DNA of 64,000 bases from an uncultured Alphaproteobacteria bacterium (GCA_943787175.1 CALSLK010000004.1:62001-126000); one strand, 5' to 3'; shown: positions 9,271-18,463, counted from the stretch's first letter. Program-made: numbers and translations. The notes: generated by a model from the sequence alone, not told the origin.

Positions 9271-9817
9271 CATCCAGCAGTCCAGCAGGCGGATCGACGA
9301 CGATTCGCCCGGCCGCGAGATCGACCGTGGGAACAACTTCCAGCGTGAACGGTACAAAGAAGGAATCGCGGCCATCGGGGTCAAGAACTTCAACGACGTG
9401 GCCGGCACCGTTGTCGATTAGCGCCCGCACGGTACCCAGTTCGCGTCCATCGGTGTGCACGACGCCAAGGCCGATCAGGTCATGATGGTAGAATTCATCT
9501 TCTTCCGGCGCGGGCATTACTTCGCGAGGCACGAACAGGCGCGTCCCGTTGAGTGCCGCGGCGGCATCACGGTCTTCAATGCCTGAAATCTTGACCACAA
9601 TCTGACCGGGCTTGGCCGATTCGATCACACGAACGGACAGCGCCTTGCCGCCGGGTCCCGCATGAAGGGGACCGTATGTGGCAATCTCTTTGGGGTTTTC
9701 GTTGTAGCAGGTCACACGAACGGCACCGCGCACGCCTTTGGGCGCGCCGATAACAGCCAGACAGATCCAGTCTTTCGGGTCGTTCAGACCAGCCTCAGGA
9801 GGTCTGCTCCTCGGCAT
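9263..9817 (-). CDS. rimM: 16S rRNA processing protein RimM
   Basis: A 184-residue ribosome maturation factor that binds S19 and assists 30S head assembly. The N-terminal domain has [20 protein letters not shown] and the PRC-barrel half has [20 protein letters not shown] and [20 protein letters not shown]. The ATG at 9817 is preceded by AGGAAGG and overlaps the last 23 bp of rpsP in another frame, so the two are probably coupled. A CTG at 9787, after the rpsP stop, is a possible alternative. Upstream in the same frame only the Ala-rich rpsP tail is read, so longer starts are rejected. Confidence 0.93.
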   Translation of the reverse strand: MPRSRPPEAGLNDPKDWICLAVIGAPKGVRGAVRVTCYNENPKEIATYGPLHAGPGGKALSVRVIESAKPGQIVVKISGIEDRDAAAALNGTRLFVPREVMPAPEEDEFYHHDLIGLGVVHTDGRELGTVRALIDNGAGHVVEVLDPDGRDSFFVPFTLEVVPTVDLAAGRIVVDPPAGLLDDA

Positions 9818-10289
9818 CTCCACCTTCCTCAGGCGCTTCCGCCGGGGCTTCTTCAGCAGCAGCCTCTTCAGCGGGAGCTTCAGCAGCAGCAGCTTCTTCG
9901 GAAGCCTTGGCTTCAGCAGCGGCAGCTTCTTCGGAAGCCTTGGCTTCGGCAGCAGCGGCTGCGTCTTCCTCGGCCTTGGCAGCAGCAGCGGCCTCAAGGA
10001 CCTTCTGCTTGCCGGAACCCTTGGTGCGCTCGCGCATCGGGATGATTTCGGCCTGGCCCAGGAACACCGCGACACGATCGGTCGGCGTGGCACCCTGGCT
10101 CAGCCAGTACTTGATGCGCTCTTCGTTCATCGTCAGCCGCTCGGGATGATCGGCCGGCAGCATGGGCTGATAGAGCCCGATGCGCTCGATGAAGCGGCCA
10201 TCGCGTGCAGAACGCGAGTCGGCAACAACGATACGGTACATGGGGCGCTTCTTGGCGCCACCGCGGGACAGACGAATCTTCAACGACAT
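9795..10289 (-). CDS. rpsP: 30S ribosomal protein S16 with long Ala/Glu-rich C-terminal tail
   Basis: The first ~85 residues are ordinary S16: [36 protein letters not shown] and [20 protein letters not shown]. After a basic linker ([15 protein letters not shown]) comes a tail of about 66 residues made almost wholly of Ala, Glu, Lys, Pro and Asp, including a tandem 11-residue repeat ([11 protein letters not shown]). Total length is 164 against roughly 80-90 in most bacteria; alphaproteobacterial S16 often has a moderate Ala-rich tail, but this one is long. The tail is likely disordered and solvent-exposed. It is the first gene of the rpsP-rimM-trmD-rplS unit; the 277-bp upstream gap, shared with a divergent ureohydrolase, should hold the promoter. 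Confidence 0.96.
   Translation of the reverse strand: MSLKIRLSRGGAKKRPMYRIVVADSRSARDGRFIERIGLYQPMLPADHPERLTMNEERIKYWLSQGATPTDRVAVFLGQAEIIPMRERTKGSGKQKVLEAAAAAKAEEDAAAAAEAKASEEAAAAEAKASEEAAAAEAPAEEAAAEEAPAEAPEEGGDAEEQTS
9891..9956. repeat. 33-bp tandem repeat in rpsP tail
   Basis: Two adjacent 33-bp units share an identical 24-base core (starting AGCTTCTTCGGAAGCC on the plus strand) and encode two copies of [11 protein letters not shown] on the minus strand. The unit is a multiple of three, so copy-number change lengthens or shortens the S16 tail without breaking the frame. Confidence 0.8.
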
Positions 10290-10566
10290 CTAGCGTGGTC
10301 CTTACGTTTCATATCGCCGCTTCGGCATGGGCCCTGTCACAGAGAAGGCCCAAAACGCCGCCAGCGGCAGCAGGTCAGATAAACCTCGGGAATTGGGCGC
10401 GCTTCATAGTCCTGACCGGGCTCCTTGGCAAGTCATGCTTTGACTCTGTCTGCCGTGGCAGCGCCAACCACAGCCATACATGTGACATTCCTGCAACCAT
10501 TGTCAGGCAAGATGGGCTGGTCTACCACGATTGAAATCAACACGAACCCATCAGGAGCAGGAAAAC

Positions 10567-11517
10567 ATGTCGGGACCCGGCGATTTCAAACCTTACGATT
10601 CGGGCACAACGCCCCGCTTTCAGGAGATTGCGACGTTCATGCGCTCGCAACGCCACCCGATCAGCTCCGAAGTCGATATCGCGCTTGCCGGTGTGCCCTT
10701 TGATCTGGGCGCCACCTATCGGCTTGGCGCACGCCACGGTCCTGCCGTGACACGTGAGGCCAGCCGCCTGATCCGTGCCGTCAATCCGGCCACCAAGGTT
10801 GCGCCTTTCCGGCTTTGCAACATTGCAGATGTGGGCGACGCCCCGACCCACCCCATGAAGATCGAAGAAAGCATCGACTTGATTCAGGGTTTCTATGAGG
10901 AAATTCACGCAGCCGGCGCATGGCCGCTTTCGGTCGGTGGCGATCACACCGTGCCGTTGCCCATCCTGCGCGCCATCGCCAAGGACCGCCCCCTGGGCCT
11001 GTTCCATGTCGATGCCCATGCCGACACGTTCGACGACTTCATGGGCACCAAAATCAACCACGCCACCTTTGTGCGCCGTGCGGTTGAGGAAAACCTGATT
11101 GATCCCAAACGCACCATCCAGGTCGGCCTGCGCGGCACCCGCTACGGCGACGACGACATCGGTTACGGCAACGAGGTCGGCATCACCATGGTGCCCATGG
11201 ACGAATACGAAGCCATGGGCCGCGAAGCCTTCATCAAGCTGGCCCTGGAAGTGCTGGGCGAAGAGCCCTGCTACCTCACCGTCGACATCGACGGCCTGGA
11301 CCCGCGCGACTGCCCCGGCACCGGTGTGCCCGAGCCCGGCGGCATTTCCATGCGCGACATGCAGGTGATCTTCCGCTCCATGATGGGCGTCAACGCGGTG
11401 GGCGGCGACATCTGCGAGGTCTCGCCACCCCATGACCCCATTGGCATCACCTTCGTGAATGTGGCCAACATGATGTTCGAAATGGCATGCTTGATGGCGA
11501 CAAACCGGAGCAAGTAG
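10567..11517 (+). CDS. Ureohydrolase, guanidinobutyrase/agmatinase-like (copy 1)
   Basis: A 316-residue binuclear-Mn ureohydrolase, releasing urea from a guanidino compound. Metal-binding motifs are complete: SVGGDHTVPLPILRAI, LFHVDAHADTFDDF and LTVDIDGLDPRDCPGTGVPE. The segment PRFQEIATFMRS and the NIADVGDAPTHP stretch resemble 4-guanidinobutyrase and guanidinopropionase more than classical agmatinase. The ATG at 10567 follows AGGAG by 9 bases. A bicupin gene starts 2 bp after its stop, so the two form an operon. It is the first of three divergent ureohydrolases in the window; the natural substrate is not deducible. Confidence 0.88.
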   Translation: MSGPGDFKPYDSGTTPRFQEIATFMRSQRHPISSEVDIALAGVPFDLGATYRLGARHGPAVTREASRLIRAVNPATKVAPFRLCNIADVGDAPTHPMKIEESIDLIQGFYEEIHAAGAWPLSVGGDHTVPLPILRAIAKDRPLGLFHVDAHADTFDDFMGTKINHATFVRRAVEENLIDPKRTIQVGLRGTRYGDDDIGYGNEVGITMVPMDEYEAMGREAFIKLALEVLGEEPCYLTVDIDGLDPRDCPGTGVPEPGGISMRDMQVIFRSMMGVNAVGGDICEVSPPHDPIGITFVNVANMMFEMACLMATNRSK

Positions 11518-11519
11518 CC

Positions 11520-12254
11520 ATGGATCAGGTCTGGAACGTAGATGGTCGGGTCGTCGTCAACTGGATGACCTGTGACTGGGAGCCCTACCCCGCCATCGAC
11601 GGCGGTGAAACGGACCTGATGTGGCACCCGGTCCGCGCCGAGCCTGGACCCGGCGATGGTACCTATCTGCTCAAGGTCGCGCCGGGGGGCGGTGCGAAGT
11701 TGCATCACCACAGCGGCCAGGAGGAGTTTGTCGTGCTCGACGGTGAACTCATCGACGGTGACAACACGGTTCTGAAAACCGGTGATGTCGTGAGCTACAA
11801 TCCCGGCACGCGTCACAGCACCAGTTCGCCCAAAGGCTGCACGCTGATGGTCTGGATCCAGAAGCCCATCGATACAGTTGAAGGTGACCCCCAGATCGCG
11901 GCGATGCAGGAAGGCCGAACGATCGTGAACTGGAAAACGGCTGATTTCGAGCGTTATCCCAGCCTGCCCGAAACCGCCGATCCCATTGACTGGCACAACA
12001 TCCGCGCCAATCCCCAGACCGGCGAAGGACTCTCGCTGATCAACTTCCTGCCGGGTTCAAGTTCGTCACTGCATGAACACACAGGCTGGGAAGAGTTCAT
12101 CATGTTGAGCGGCGAACTGACCGACCCCGACGGCATGACCTACCGGACCGGCGACGTGGTGAGCCTGCCGCCCGGCAGCATCCACGGCTCCTATTCACCC
12201 AATGGCTGCACCACGGCCGTGGTGATCGAAAAGCCGCTGCGCACGCTGCTCTAG
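11520..12254 (+). CDS. Bicupin protein
   Basis: A 244-residue protein with two similar cupin domains. Domain 1 has GGGAKLHHHSGQEEFVVLDG (near residue 60) and GTRHSTSSPKGCTLMVW. Domain 2 repeats the pattern with SSSSLHEHTGWEEFIMLSG (near 180) and PPGSIHGSYSPNGCTTAVV. Each has the HxH...E and the later His of a metal-binding cupin, so both sites could hold iron, manganese or zinc. It resembles the ChrR-type cupin family (anti-sigma or acetylacetone-cleaving-like). The ATG at 11520 is close-coupled to the ureohydrolase, implying a linked function such as oxidation of the guanidino substrate or product; that is inference. It converges with a small membrane-protein gene, overlapping by 4 bp. Confidence 0.8.
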   Translation: MDQVWNVDGRVVVNWMTCDWEPYPAIDGGETDLMWHPVRAEPGPGDGTYLLKVAPGGGAKLHHHSGQEEFVVLDGELIDGDNTVLKTGDVVSYNPGTRHSTSSPKGCTLMVWIQKPIDTVEGDPQIAAMQEGRTIVNWKTADFERYPSLPETADPIDWHNIRANPQTGEGLSLINFLPGSSSSLHEHTGWEEFIMLSGELTDPDGMTYRTGDVVSLPPGSIHGSYSPNGCTTAVVIEKPLRTLL

Positions 12255-12526
12255 GCGCGCAGTTCCGCGCCCATGCGGCGCGCAAGATGATGGATCAGCG
12301 CAATGACGATCAGGCCGGTGAGCCAGACCGGCATAATGGCTGGGATGTACGCATTCAGAATCGTGAACGTGGCACCGCCCGTACCATCTAGAACCTGCTC
12401 GAGTACAGCAGCGATCGCCATCGACATTCCCACGATGGGCGGCGCAAGAAACCAGGTCATCCAGAGCCAGAGGAAATAGCGAACGGATCGGAGCGTGCGA
12501 TGCGTACTGACTGATCTCCCGCTCAT
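12251..12526 (-). CDS. Small membrane protein, unknown function
   Basis: A 91-residue protein beginning MSGRSVSTHRTLRSVRYFLW, with two hydrophobic helices (about 17-42, and PVWLTGLIVIALIHHLA near 68-84) and a short basic end. I recognise no family. The ATG at 12526 overlaps the TGA of the upstream gene (ATGA), so it is coupled to it. Longer upstream starts in frame were rejected because they read that upstream gene out of phase. It is the last of four small minus-strand membrane-protein genes. Confidence 0.55.
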   Translation of the reverse strand: MSGRSVSTHRTLRSVRYFLWLWMTWFLAPPIVGMSMAIAAVLEQVLDGTGGATFTILNAYIPAIMPVWLTGLIVIALIHHLARRMGAELRA

Positions 12527-12891
12527 CGCGAGCGCCAGTGCAAGACAGTAAGAAGGCCATTCCAGAGAAGATTTGCAGCGACAAGGCAAAGCGCCGCGCC
12601 GATAGACAGGATGCCAGCCACGGCCAAATTGATTATGTACATAACCTCCCCCGGGACACCGCACCAACTGCCGCAGGTAACCATCGTCCAGACAAATGCG
12701 CCGGGCACAGGCAGGAGGCACAGCCACAGGCCAATTGAAAGTGCTCTCCCTCCTTGCCATCGGCGCGCTTCACGTGACGTCGATTCCAAAATGGCCTCTC
12801 CCATTCCTTCCGATAATGGTCGTGCTCTTGCTCCAGTTCGCAACGGCCGCTTGGGAGAAGGGGAAGGTGCTTCAAGGAATGATTTCATCAT
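12523..12891 (-). CDS. Small membrane protein, unknown function
   Basis: A 122-residue protein with a basic, Pro-rich N-terminus, a hydrophobic helix (LSIGLWLCLLPVPGAFVWTM, about 52-71), a Cys-containing loop (TCGSWCGVPGE) and a second helix pair (IINLAVAGILSIGAALCLVA). The start at 12891 is supported by GGAGG 9 bases upstream; a second ATG follows at once. No family recognised. Its stop overlaps the next gene by ATGA. The two-Cys loop after the first helix might form a disulphide outside the membrane. Confidence 0.55.
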   Translation of the reverse strand: MMKSFLEAPSPSPKRPLRTGARARPLSEGMGEAILESTSREARRWQGGRALSIGLWLCLLPVPGAFVWTMVTCGSWCGVPGEVMYIINLAVAGILSIGAALCLVAANLLWNGLLTVLHWRSR

Positions 12892-12909
12892 TCGAGTAAT
12901 CCTCCGGTT

Positions 12910-13119
12910 TCATGTTGAAACATCGATGTCCGAAAAGAGGGCGCAGCGCGGCTGCATCCAACATGCCCTGCTCTTTCGTGACGGGGACCGCCGATGGAAC
13001 AGCCCCAAAACCAGGAACGCCGCAGCGCCGAAGGTGGTCTCAAGGACGTCGGGCATGAGGAGATAGGTCAGAAGGGTGAACAAGATTCCCACCTAAATGG
13101 AAGTGAATAGCCACGCCAT
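12910..13119 (-). pseudogene. Broken small membrane protein gene (in-frame TAG at codon 9)
   Basis: An ATG at 13119 with AAGGGG 5 bases upstream opens MAWLFTSI, then a TAG (13095-13093), and the same frame continues VGILFTLLTYLLMPDVLETT and AAAFLVLGLFHRRSPSRKSR to a stop at 12910. The good ribosome site and the hydrophobic continuation suggest a ~69-residue membrane protein interrupted by one base change. Translation could restart at the GTG right after the TAG, giving 60 residues. It lies between two other small membrane genes on the same strand. Function unknown. Confidence 0.35.
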
Positions 13120-13157
13120 ACACACCCCTTGAAAGAACTTGCCTATGTGACGGGTCA

Positions 13158-13487
13158 TTAGCGTGAGGCCAGCCAGATCAGTCCGAACAAGACAGCGAGG
13201 CCCACAGTCCAAATTCCAAAGAAAAATGGTCCGGCGACGCCAAACATGAGGATCAGGCCTATGCCCCCTCCTTCCCCGAAGCTACCGGGGTCCAGATATG
13301 TTGCGACAACCGTTACCAGACCAAGAACTGCGGGTAAGCCAATCCAGATTGCCAAGAACCAACCGCCCAATGAAGAGCCCTTCTGGGGCTCAGCTAACAA
13401 AGCGTTGTCAGTGTTGGTTTCGTGGCAGATGACTGTGCCGTGTGTTTCCAGACGTTCGGTCGGTTGGTTTACGTTACGAGCAGTCAT
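13158..13487 (-). CDS. Small membrane protein, unknown function
   Basis: A 109-residue protein: a hydrophilic N-terminal 45 residues (MTARNVNQPTERLETHGTVI), then helices at GGWFLAIWIGLPAVLGLVTV (about 46-67) and GLILMFGVAGPFFFGIWTVG continuing to the C-terminus (about 80-106). The ATG at 13487 follows GGAG. It is the first of the four-gene minus-strand block, with a somewhat AT-richer upstream region (13560-13620) that could hold the promoter. No family recognised. Confidence 0.5.
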   Translation of the reverse strand: MTARNVNQPTERLETHGTVICHETNTDNALLAEPQKGSSLGGWFLAIWIGLPAVLGLVTVVATYLDPGSFGEGGGIGLILMFGVAGPFFFGIWTVGLAVLFGLIWLASR

Positions 13488-13713
13488 CGCGCCGCTCCAC
13501 CAGCGGCTTCGACTGAGAAGCGTGTTCTGGTGAAAGGTTCCTTTACGCAAAAGTTGGGAAGAGACATCAGGTTTCCTTTCAAGCACCATAATAAAACATT
13601 GTTTAATATATGGATGTGAAAGACCCACCTTCAACCGTCATCTCGGAATTTGTTAGGAAGCTAGAACAACACCCAGCGTCGTTTCTCGAACAGCCTTAAC
13701 TCGTCCAGCAGAC

Positions 13714-15160
13714 TCACATCTTGAAGCCCGGCGGGAGTTTCAGGCCCTGGGCCATCTTTTCGAGTTCGGCCTGGCTGGGGGTTCCGCCGCCTCCGCCAGC
13801 GCCGGGCATGCCGCCCATGGCCGGCCATGTCCATGCCGGGGGGAAGCTGGCCTTTCTTGCCCATCTTGCGGACCTTTTTCATCATGCCGTTCATCTCCTG
13901 AAACTGCTTCATGAGACGGTTGATGTCCTGGACCTGGACGCCGGCACCCGCCGCGATGCGGCGTTTGCGGCTGGCATGGATCATGCGCGGGTCGGCGCGT
14001 TCCTTCTTGGTCATGGACGACAGGATGGCTTCCTGACGTTTCAGCGCGCTGTCGTCCATCTTGGCTGACGCCATCTGCTTCTTGGCCTTGGCGACGCCGG
14101 GCAGCATGCCCATCAGGCCGTCCATGCCGCCCATCTTGCGGAGCTGGCGCAGCTGAGCCCACATGTCGTCGAGATCAAACTGCTGGCCCTTCTGGAACTT
14201 CTTGGCGAAGCGTTCGGCGTCATCGGCCTCGATCGTCTGGGCGGCCTTTTCGACCAGGCTGACGACATCGCCCATGCCCAGGATACGTCCGGCGATCCGG
14301 TCTGGGTGGAAAGCTTCAAGTTCGTCGATCTTTTCGCCGACACCCATCAGCTTGATCGGGCAGCCCGTCACCGCACGCATGGAAAGTGCAGCACCACCGC
14401 GTGCGTCGCCATCGACGCGCGTGAGCACGATGCCGGTGACCCCGACCTTCTCCTTGAACGCCGAAGCGACGTTGACCGCGTCCTGACCGGTCATGGCATC
14501 CGCCACCAGCAGGATTTCCTGGGGGTTGGCAGCCGCACGCACGGCGGCGGCTTCGTCCATCAGTTCGTCATCAAGATGGAGACGGCCCGCGGTATCGAGC
14601 ATCACGACATCAAAGCCACCCTTGCGGCCACGATCCATGGCGCGTTTGGCGATTTGCACGGGCTGTTCACCCATGATGATGTCGAGCGTCTCGACATTGG
14701 TCTGTTCGCCCAGCACGGCAAGCTGCTGTTGAGCAGCAGGGCGGCGCACATCCAGCGAAGCCATCAGGGCGCGTTTGCCCTGTCCCTGAAGCCAGCGCGC
14801 GATCTTTGCCGTCGATGTGGTTTTACCTGAGCCCTGCAGACCAACCATCATGATGGCGATGGGCGGGTTGCCGACAAGATTGAGATCGGAGGTTTCCGAA
14901 CCCAGGGTTTCGACCAGATGGTCGTGCACGATCTTGACGACCTGCTGACCGGGATTGACACCGCGCACGACTTCCTGACCGACGGCGCGCTCGCGCACCG
15001 CTTCAATGAAGTCCTTGACCACGGGCAGGGCAACATCGGCTTCCAGCAACGCGATGCGAACCTCGCGCAAGGCCGCATTGACGTCATCGTCTTTCAGCGC
15101 GCCCTTGCGGCGCAAGCCATCAAAAATGCCATTCAGGCGATCAGAAAGAGAGTCGAACAT
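13714..15160 (-). CDS. ffh: Signal recognition particle protein Ffh (frameshifted near C-terminus)
   Basis: The GTPase/M-domain protein of the SRP, which delivers nascent membrane proteins to FtsY. G motifs are MMVGLQGSGKTTSTAKIARW, LDVRRPAAQQQL, VMLDTAGRLHLDDELMDE and IVLTRVDGDARGGAALSM; the M domain has GGMDGLMGMLPG and RKRRIAAGAGVQVQDINRLM. At about 13820 one extra base in the GGCCGGCC run shifts the frame, so as written the product ends in a basic unrelated tail (open to 13661). Correcting it restores the usual Gly/Met-rich end, SQAELEKMAQGLKLPPGFKM, and a stop at 13714 (about 481 residues). The gene is essential, so a sequence error is the likely cause. Confidence 0.93.
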
Positions 15161-15236
15161 GGTGCAGTTCCGTCAGCAATCGTGGTTGGTCAGTGCACCA
15201 TATGGTGCGCTCGCACGGGTAAACCCAGTCGCTGGA

Positions 15237-15791
15237 TCAGGAGCCCGCCATCGTCTCGCGTGCCGCCCAAAGAGCATCAAATTCCGTTGCACCCATCCCG
15301 CTCTGGGGGACATCGGGGCCATAGATCATGCGCGCAGGCGCGCCGGTCTGGTCGCGCATCTGGGCACCGCCCAGGTCTTCGGCAAAGAAGATGTAGTCGC
15401 CAAGCCAGATGGTGCCGGATTCGCAGGAGAGTGCGAACGTGCCGCGCTGACCCTCGGTGGCGACAAAACCACCACTGCATGAATCACCACCTTCCAAGGC
15501 GGCAATGGCCTGACGGCTGGTGCCGGTCGATTCGGCTATCGCCAATTCGCCCATTTCCAGCTCACCACTGTCACGCATGATGGCAAGCGTCATGACAAGG
15601 CCAACACCTGCCTCAAGCGTCGGCGGTTCGTCGGCACCTTCCGCATCGGGGTTCTCGGCAGCTTCTGCCGCGGCCTCCTGTGCCGCCAGCATGGCAGCAG
15701 TTTCCTCATCCCATTCCAGGAAGCTGTCGCCGCTGTTGCAGGCGGCAAGCAGGAACGCTGCAGACACCAGTGAAAGGAACCGTGCCGTCAT
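15237..15791 (-). CDS. Putative lipoprotein, unknown function
   Basis: A 184-residue protein with a lipoprotein signal: basic start, hydrophobic core and lipobox LLAAC with Cys18. The mature part begins with an acidic, Ala-rich linker (about 30-58) and then a compact domain with a Cys pair (GGDSCSGGF and FALSCESGTIWLGDYIFF). No family recognised. The upstream gene's stop overlaps this start (ATGA), so it is coupled to the ATC-hydrolase-like gene. Probably anchored in the inner or outer membrane facing the periplasm. Confidence 0.75.
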   Translation of the reverse strand: MTARFLSLVSAAFLLAACNSGDSFLEWDEETAAMLAAQEAAAEAAENPDAEGADEPPTLEAGVGLVMTLAIMRDSGELEMGELAIAESTGTSRQAIAALEGGDSCSGGFVATEGQRGTFALSCESGTIWLGDYIFFAEDLGGAQMRDQTGAPARMIYGPDVPQSGMGATEFDALWAARETMAGS

Positions 15792-16270
15792 GTGTCGTCT
15801 CCAGACATGGAATAGTGAAAGTCACAGTGGCTCGCGCCCTGCATGATGGTTTGCGTGCGCTTGAACCGGATGCGGGGATCATACCCTTCAACGAAGGTGC
15901 CGTCGCGGTTGCAGGAAAGTTGAAAGCCAATCTCGCCCACGCCCATGTCCTTGTACATCTCGGCATAGCGGCAACGCGTGACCTTGTAGACATATTCGTT
16001 GTCTGCTTCCTTGATCACCTCGGTCTCGAGCGCGCCGTCGGCGTCCCACAGGTGCTGGAACGAGAGAAACCCTTCAATCCCGCCGTTTTCGCCGTGTTCC
16101 CGAGCGAACTCCCGACCTTCATCAATTGCCGCGGCAATGATGGCAGCGCCGATCACCCGCTTTGCCGTTTCCTCCCCGGATTCGGCCTTCAGGGCCTCAT
16201 AGATCGGCTTGACGACCTCGGCCTGAATGCGACGGCGCTCCAGAATGGGAAGGACGTTGAGCGTGGTCAT
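15788..16270 (-). CDS. L-2-amino-thiazoline-4-carboxylate hydrolase-like protein
   Basis: A 160-residue soluble protein whose pattern matches my memory of the ATC-hydrolase family: helical N-terminus LERRRIQAEVVKPIYEALKA, ETAKRVIGAAI, then NEYVYKVTRCRYAEMYKDMG and QLSCNRDGTFVEGYDPRIRF with conserved Cys residues, ending HCDFHYSM. The founder protein opens a thiazoline ring in L-cysteine production; most homologues are uncharacterised. The ATG at 16270 follows AAAGG. It forms a two-gene unit with the lipoprotein gene and is divergent from dapF (128 bp). Confidence 0.7.
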   Translation of the reverse strand: MTTLNVLPILERRRIQAEVVKPIYEALKAESGEETAKRVIGAAIIAAAIDEGREFAREHGENGGIEGFLSFQHLWDADGALETEVIKEADNEYVYKVTRCRYAEMYKDMGVGEIGFQLSCNRDGTFVEGYDPRIRFKRTQTIMQGASHCDFHYSMSGDDT

Positions 16271-16398
16271 GAAGGAGCCTTTCTGCTGTATCAGGCACCG
16301 GCAGGGCGCCAGAATCGGTTGCCTGACCAAAACATGCCCCGGGCAAACCGGCAACCACCCATTGGACGCCTGAAAGAGAGCCCCATATAAGGCGCGAC

Positions 16399-17222
16399 AT
16401 GGATACGATCGGCTTCCTCAAGATGCACGGACTGGGCAACGATTTTGTTATCGTTGACGCCCGCGAGCGTGCGCTCGATCTCTCGCCGGACACGATCCGC
16501 GCGATTGCGGATCGCCACACCGGCGTGGGCTGTGACCAGTTCATCCGTATGGAGCCGTCGGCGCGCGGCGATGTGTTCATGCGCATCTGGAACCCGGACG
16601 GCAGCCAGTCCCAGGCCTGCGGCAACGCAACCCGGTGCGTTGCGCGCCTTGCCATGGATGAAACCGGCAGCACACAGGTTGTCGTTGAGACTGTTGCAGG
16701 TCTGCTGACCAGCGAAGCGACCGCCGATGGGGTCTGTGTCGATATGGGGAAGCAAGAGCTCGCCTGGAACGAAATTCCGCTGCCCATGATGTCGATACCG
16801 CCGAGGTCGATCTGGGTTCTGCAGCCCTCGCCGCCGCCGTGTGCGTCAACATGGGCAATCCCCATGCGGTTCTGTTCGTGGACGATTGCGACGCGGTGGA
16901 CCTGGCACAGACCGGTCCGGCACTGGAACACCACCCGATCTTTCCCGAGCGCGCCAACATCAGCTTCTGCACGGTCGAGAGTCCCCGACGCATCCGCATG
17001 CGCGTGTGGGAACGCGGCGTGGGGCCGACGCTGGCCTGTGGTTCGGCGGCCTGCGCCGTTGTTGTTGCCGGGGTGCGCCGCGGCCTGACCGAACGCAACA
17101 TCACGGTTGGTCTGCCCGGCGGTGATCTCGACATGACCTGGCGCGAAGACGGTCACGTGTTGATGGCCGGGCCAACCGCCCTCTCCTATCACGGCACCCT
17201 GGCTGCCGGGCTGGTGGGCTGA
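16399..17222 (+). CDS. dapF: Diaminopimelate epimerase (one frameshift)
   Basis: Converts LL- to meso-diaminopimelate for lysine and peptidoglycan. The first part has [18 protein letters not shown] and the catalytic Cys in [16 protein letters not shown]; the second has [38 protein letters not shown] with the second catalytic Cys, and [20 protein letters not shown]. The halves are in different frames: at about 16781 one base is missing before CCCATGATG (the correct reading continues [15 protein letters not shown]). As written the first frame runs on in nonsense to 17088. Because the gene is essential and both catalytic Cys are intact, an error in the sequence is most likely. mtaB follows 1 bp later. 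Confidence 0.92.
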
Positions 17223-17223
17223 G

Positions 17224-18463
17224 ATGTCAGATGTCCTGACCTTCGGCTGTCGCCTGAATGCTTATGAATCAGAAGTGATTCGCGGCCATCTGGGATCAGG
17301 CGATAACGGCGACACCATCGTTATCAATACCTGCGCCGTCACCGCCGAAGCCGAACGCCAGGCACGCCAGGCGATCCGGCGGGCGCGGCGTGAACATCCA
17401 GATGCCAACATCGTGGCGACCGGATGTGCCGTGCAGATCGATCCCGATACCTGGGCCAAGATGCCCGAGCTAGACCGTGTCGTTGGCAACGTGGAAAAAC
17501 TCGAAGCCGCGACCTGGGACGCGCCTGCGACCGAGCGGGTCAGCGTCAACGACATCGCCGAGGTGCGCGAGACCGCGTCGCACATGCTGGCGGGATTCGA
17601 GGATCGCGTCCGCGCCTTCGTGCAGGTCCAGAACGGCTGTGACCACCGCTGCACGTTCTGCATCATTCCCTATGGCCGCGGCCCCAGCCGCAGCGTGCCG
17701 GCCGGTGAAGTCGTGCGCGAGATCGCCGGCCTGGTCGAATGCCGGCTATCGCGAGGTCGTCCTGACCGGGGTCGACATCACCTCCTGGGGTGACGACCTT
17801 CCCGGCAAGCCGACGCTGGGCGATCTTGCCCGCCGCATCCTGAAGCTGGTGCCGGACCTGCCGCGCCTGCGGATCACGAGCCTCGACATCGCCGAGGCCG
17901 ACGAAAGCCTCTACCGCGCCTTTGCCGAGGAAGAGCGGCTGATGCCGCATCTGCATCTTTCCCTGCAGGCGGGCGATGCCATGGTGCTCAAGCGCATGAA
18001 ACGCCGCCACACACCCGAGCAGGCGATCGCGTTTTGTGACCTGATGCGCCGCCTGCGCCCCGACACCGTGTTCGGCGCCGACCTGATTGCCGGCTTCCCG
18101 ACCGAAACCGACGTCATGTTCGAGAACACCCTGCAGCATGTGGCTGATTGCGGGCTGACCTGGCTCCACGTCTTTCCCTATTCCGAGCGTCCGGGAACTC
18201 CGGCTGCGCGCATGCCTGCCGTGGAGAAGCCCCTGCGCAAGGAACGCGCCCAGCGGTTGCGTCAGGCCGGTGACGAGGCCGTTGCACGGTTCCTGGCTGA
18301 TCGCGTCGGAACCACGGCACAGGTCCTGGTGGAGGCCGAGGGACGGGGCCGCAGCGAACACTTCGCGCCCGTAACAACACCCGACACGCTGCCGGCAGGA
18401 AGCCTGGCCGATCTGGCGATCACGTCGAGCGACGGCACGACCCTGCTGGCCGAGGCAGCCTGA
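17224..18463 (+). CDS. mtaB: tRNA t6A37 methylthiotransferase MtaB (one frameshift)
   Basis: A radical-SAM methylthiotransferase forming ms2t6A in tRNA. Order: UPF0004 domain (LTFGCRLNAYESEVI, VINTCAVTAEAERQARQ, VATGCAVQI with three cluster Cys), the radical-SAM CxxxCxxC in QNGCDHRCTFCIIPYGRGPS, then REVVLTGVDITSWG, RLRITSLDIAEAD, HLHLSLQAGD and VFGADLIAGFPTETD, with a C-terminal TRAM-like part. An extra T at about 17740 (between GTCGAA and GCCGGC) splits it into two frames; removing it gives GLVEAGYREVVLTG. It overlaps ftsY by one base (TGATG), in the dapF-mtaB-ftsY order usual in alphaproteobacteria. Confidence 0.93.

Noticed and set aside
13661..13830. Programmed frameshift or novel basic tail in Ffh
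   Set aside because: The alternative frame restores the standard Gly/Met-rich Ffh end, and no slippery heptamer plus pseudoknot is visible; a one-base error explains it better.
16197..17192. 331-codon minus-strand open frame
   Set aside because: Antisense to dapF, which carries both catalytic Cys motifs on the plus strand.
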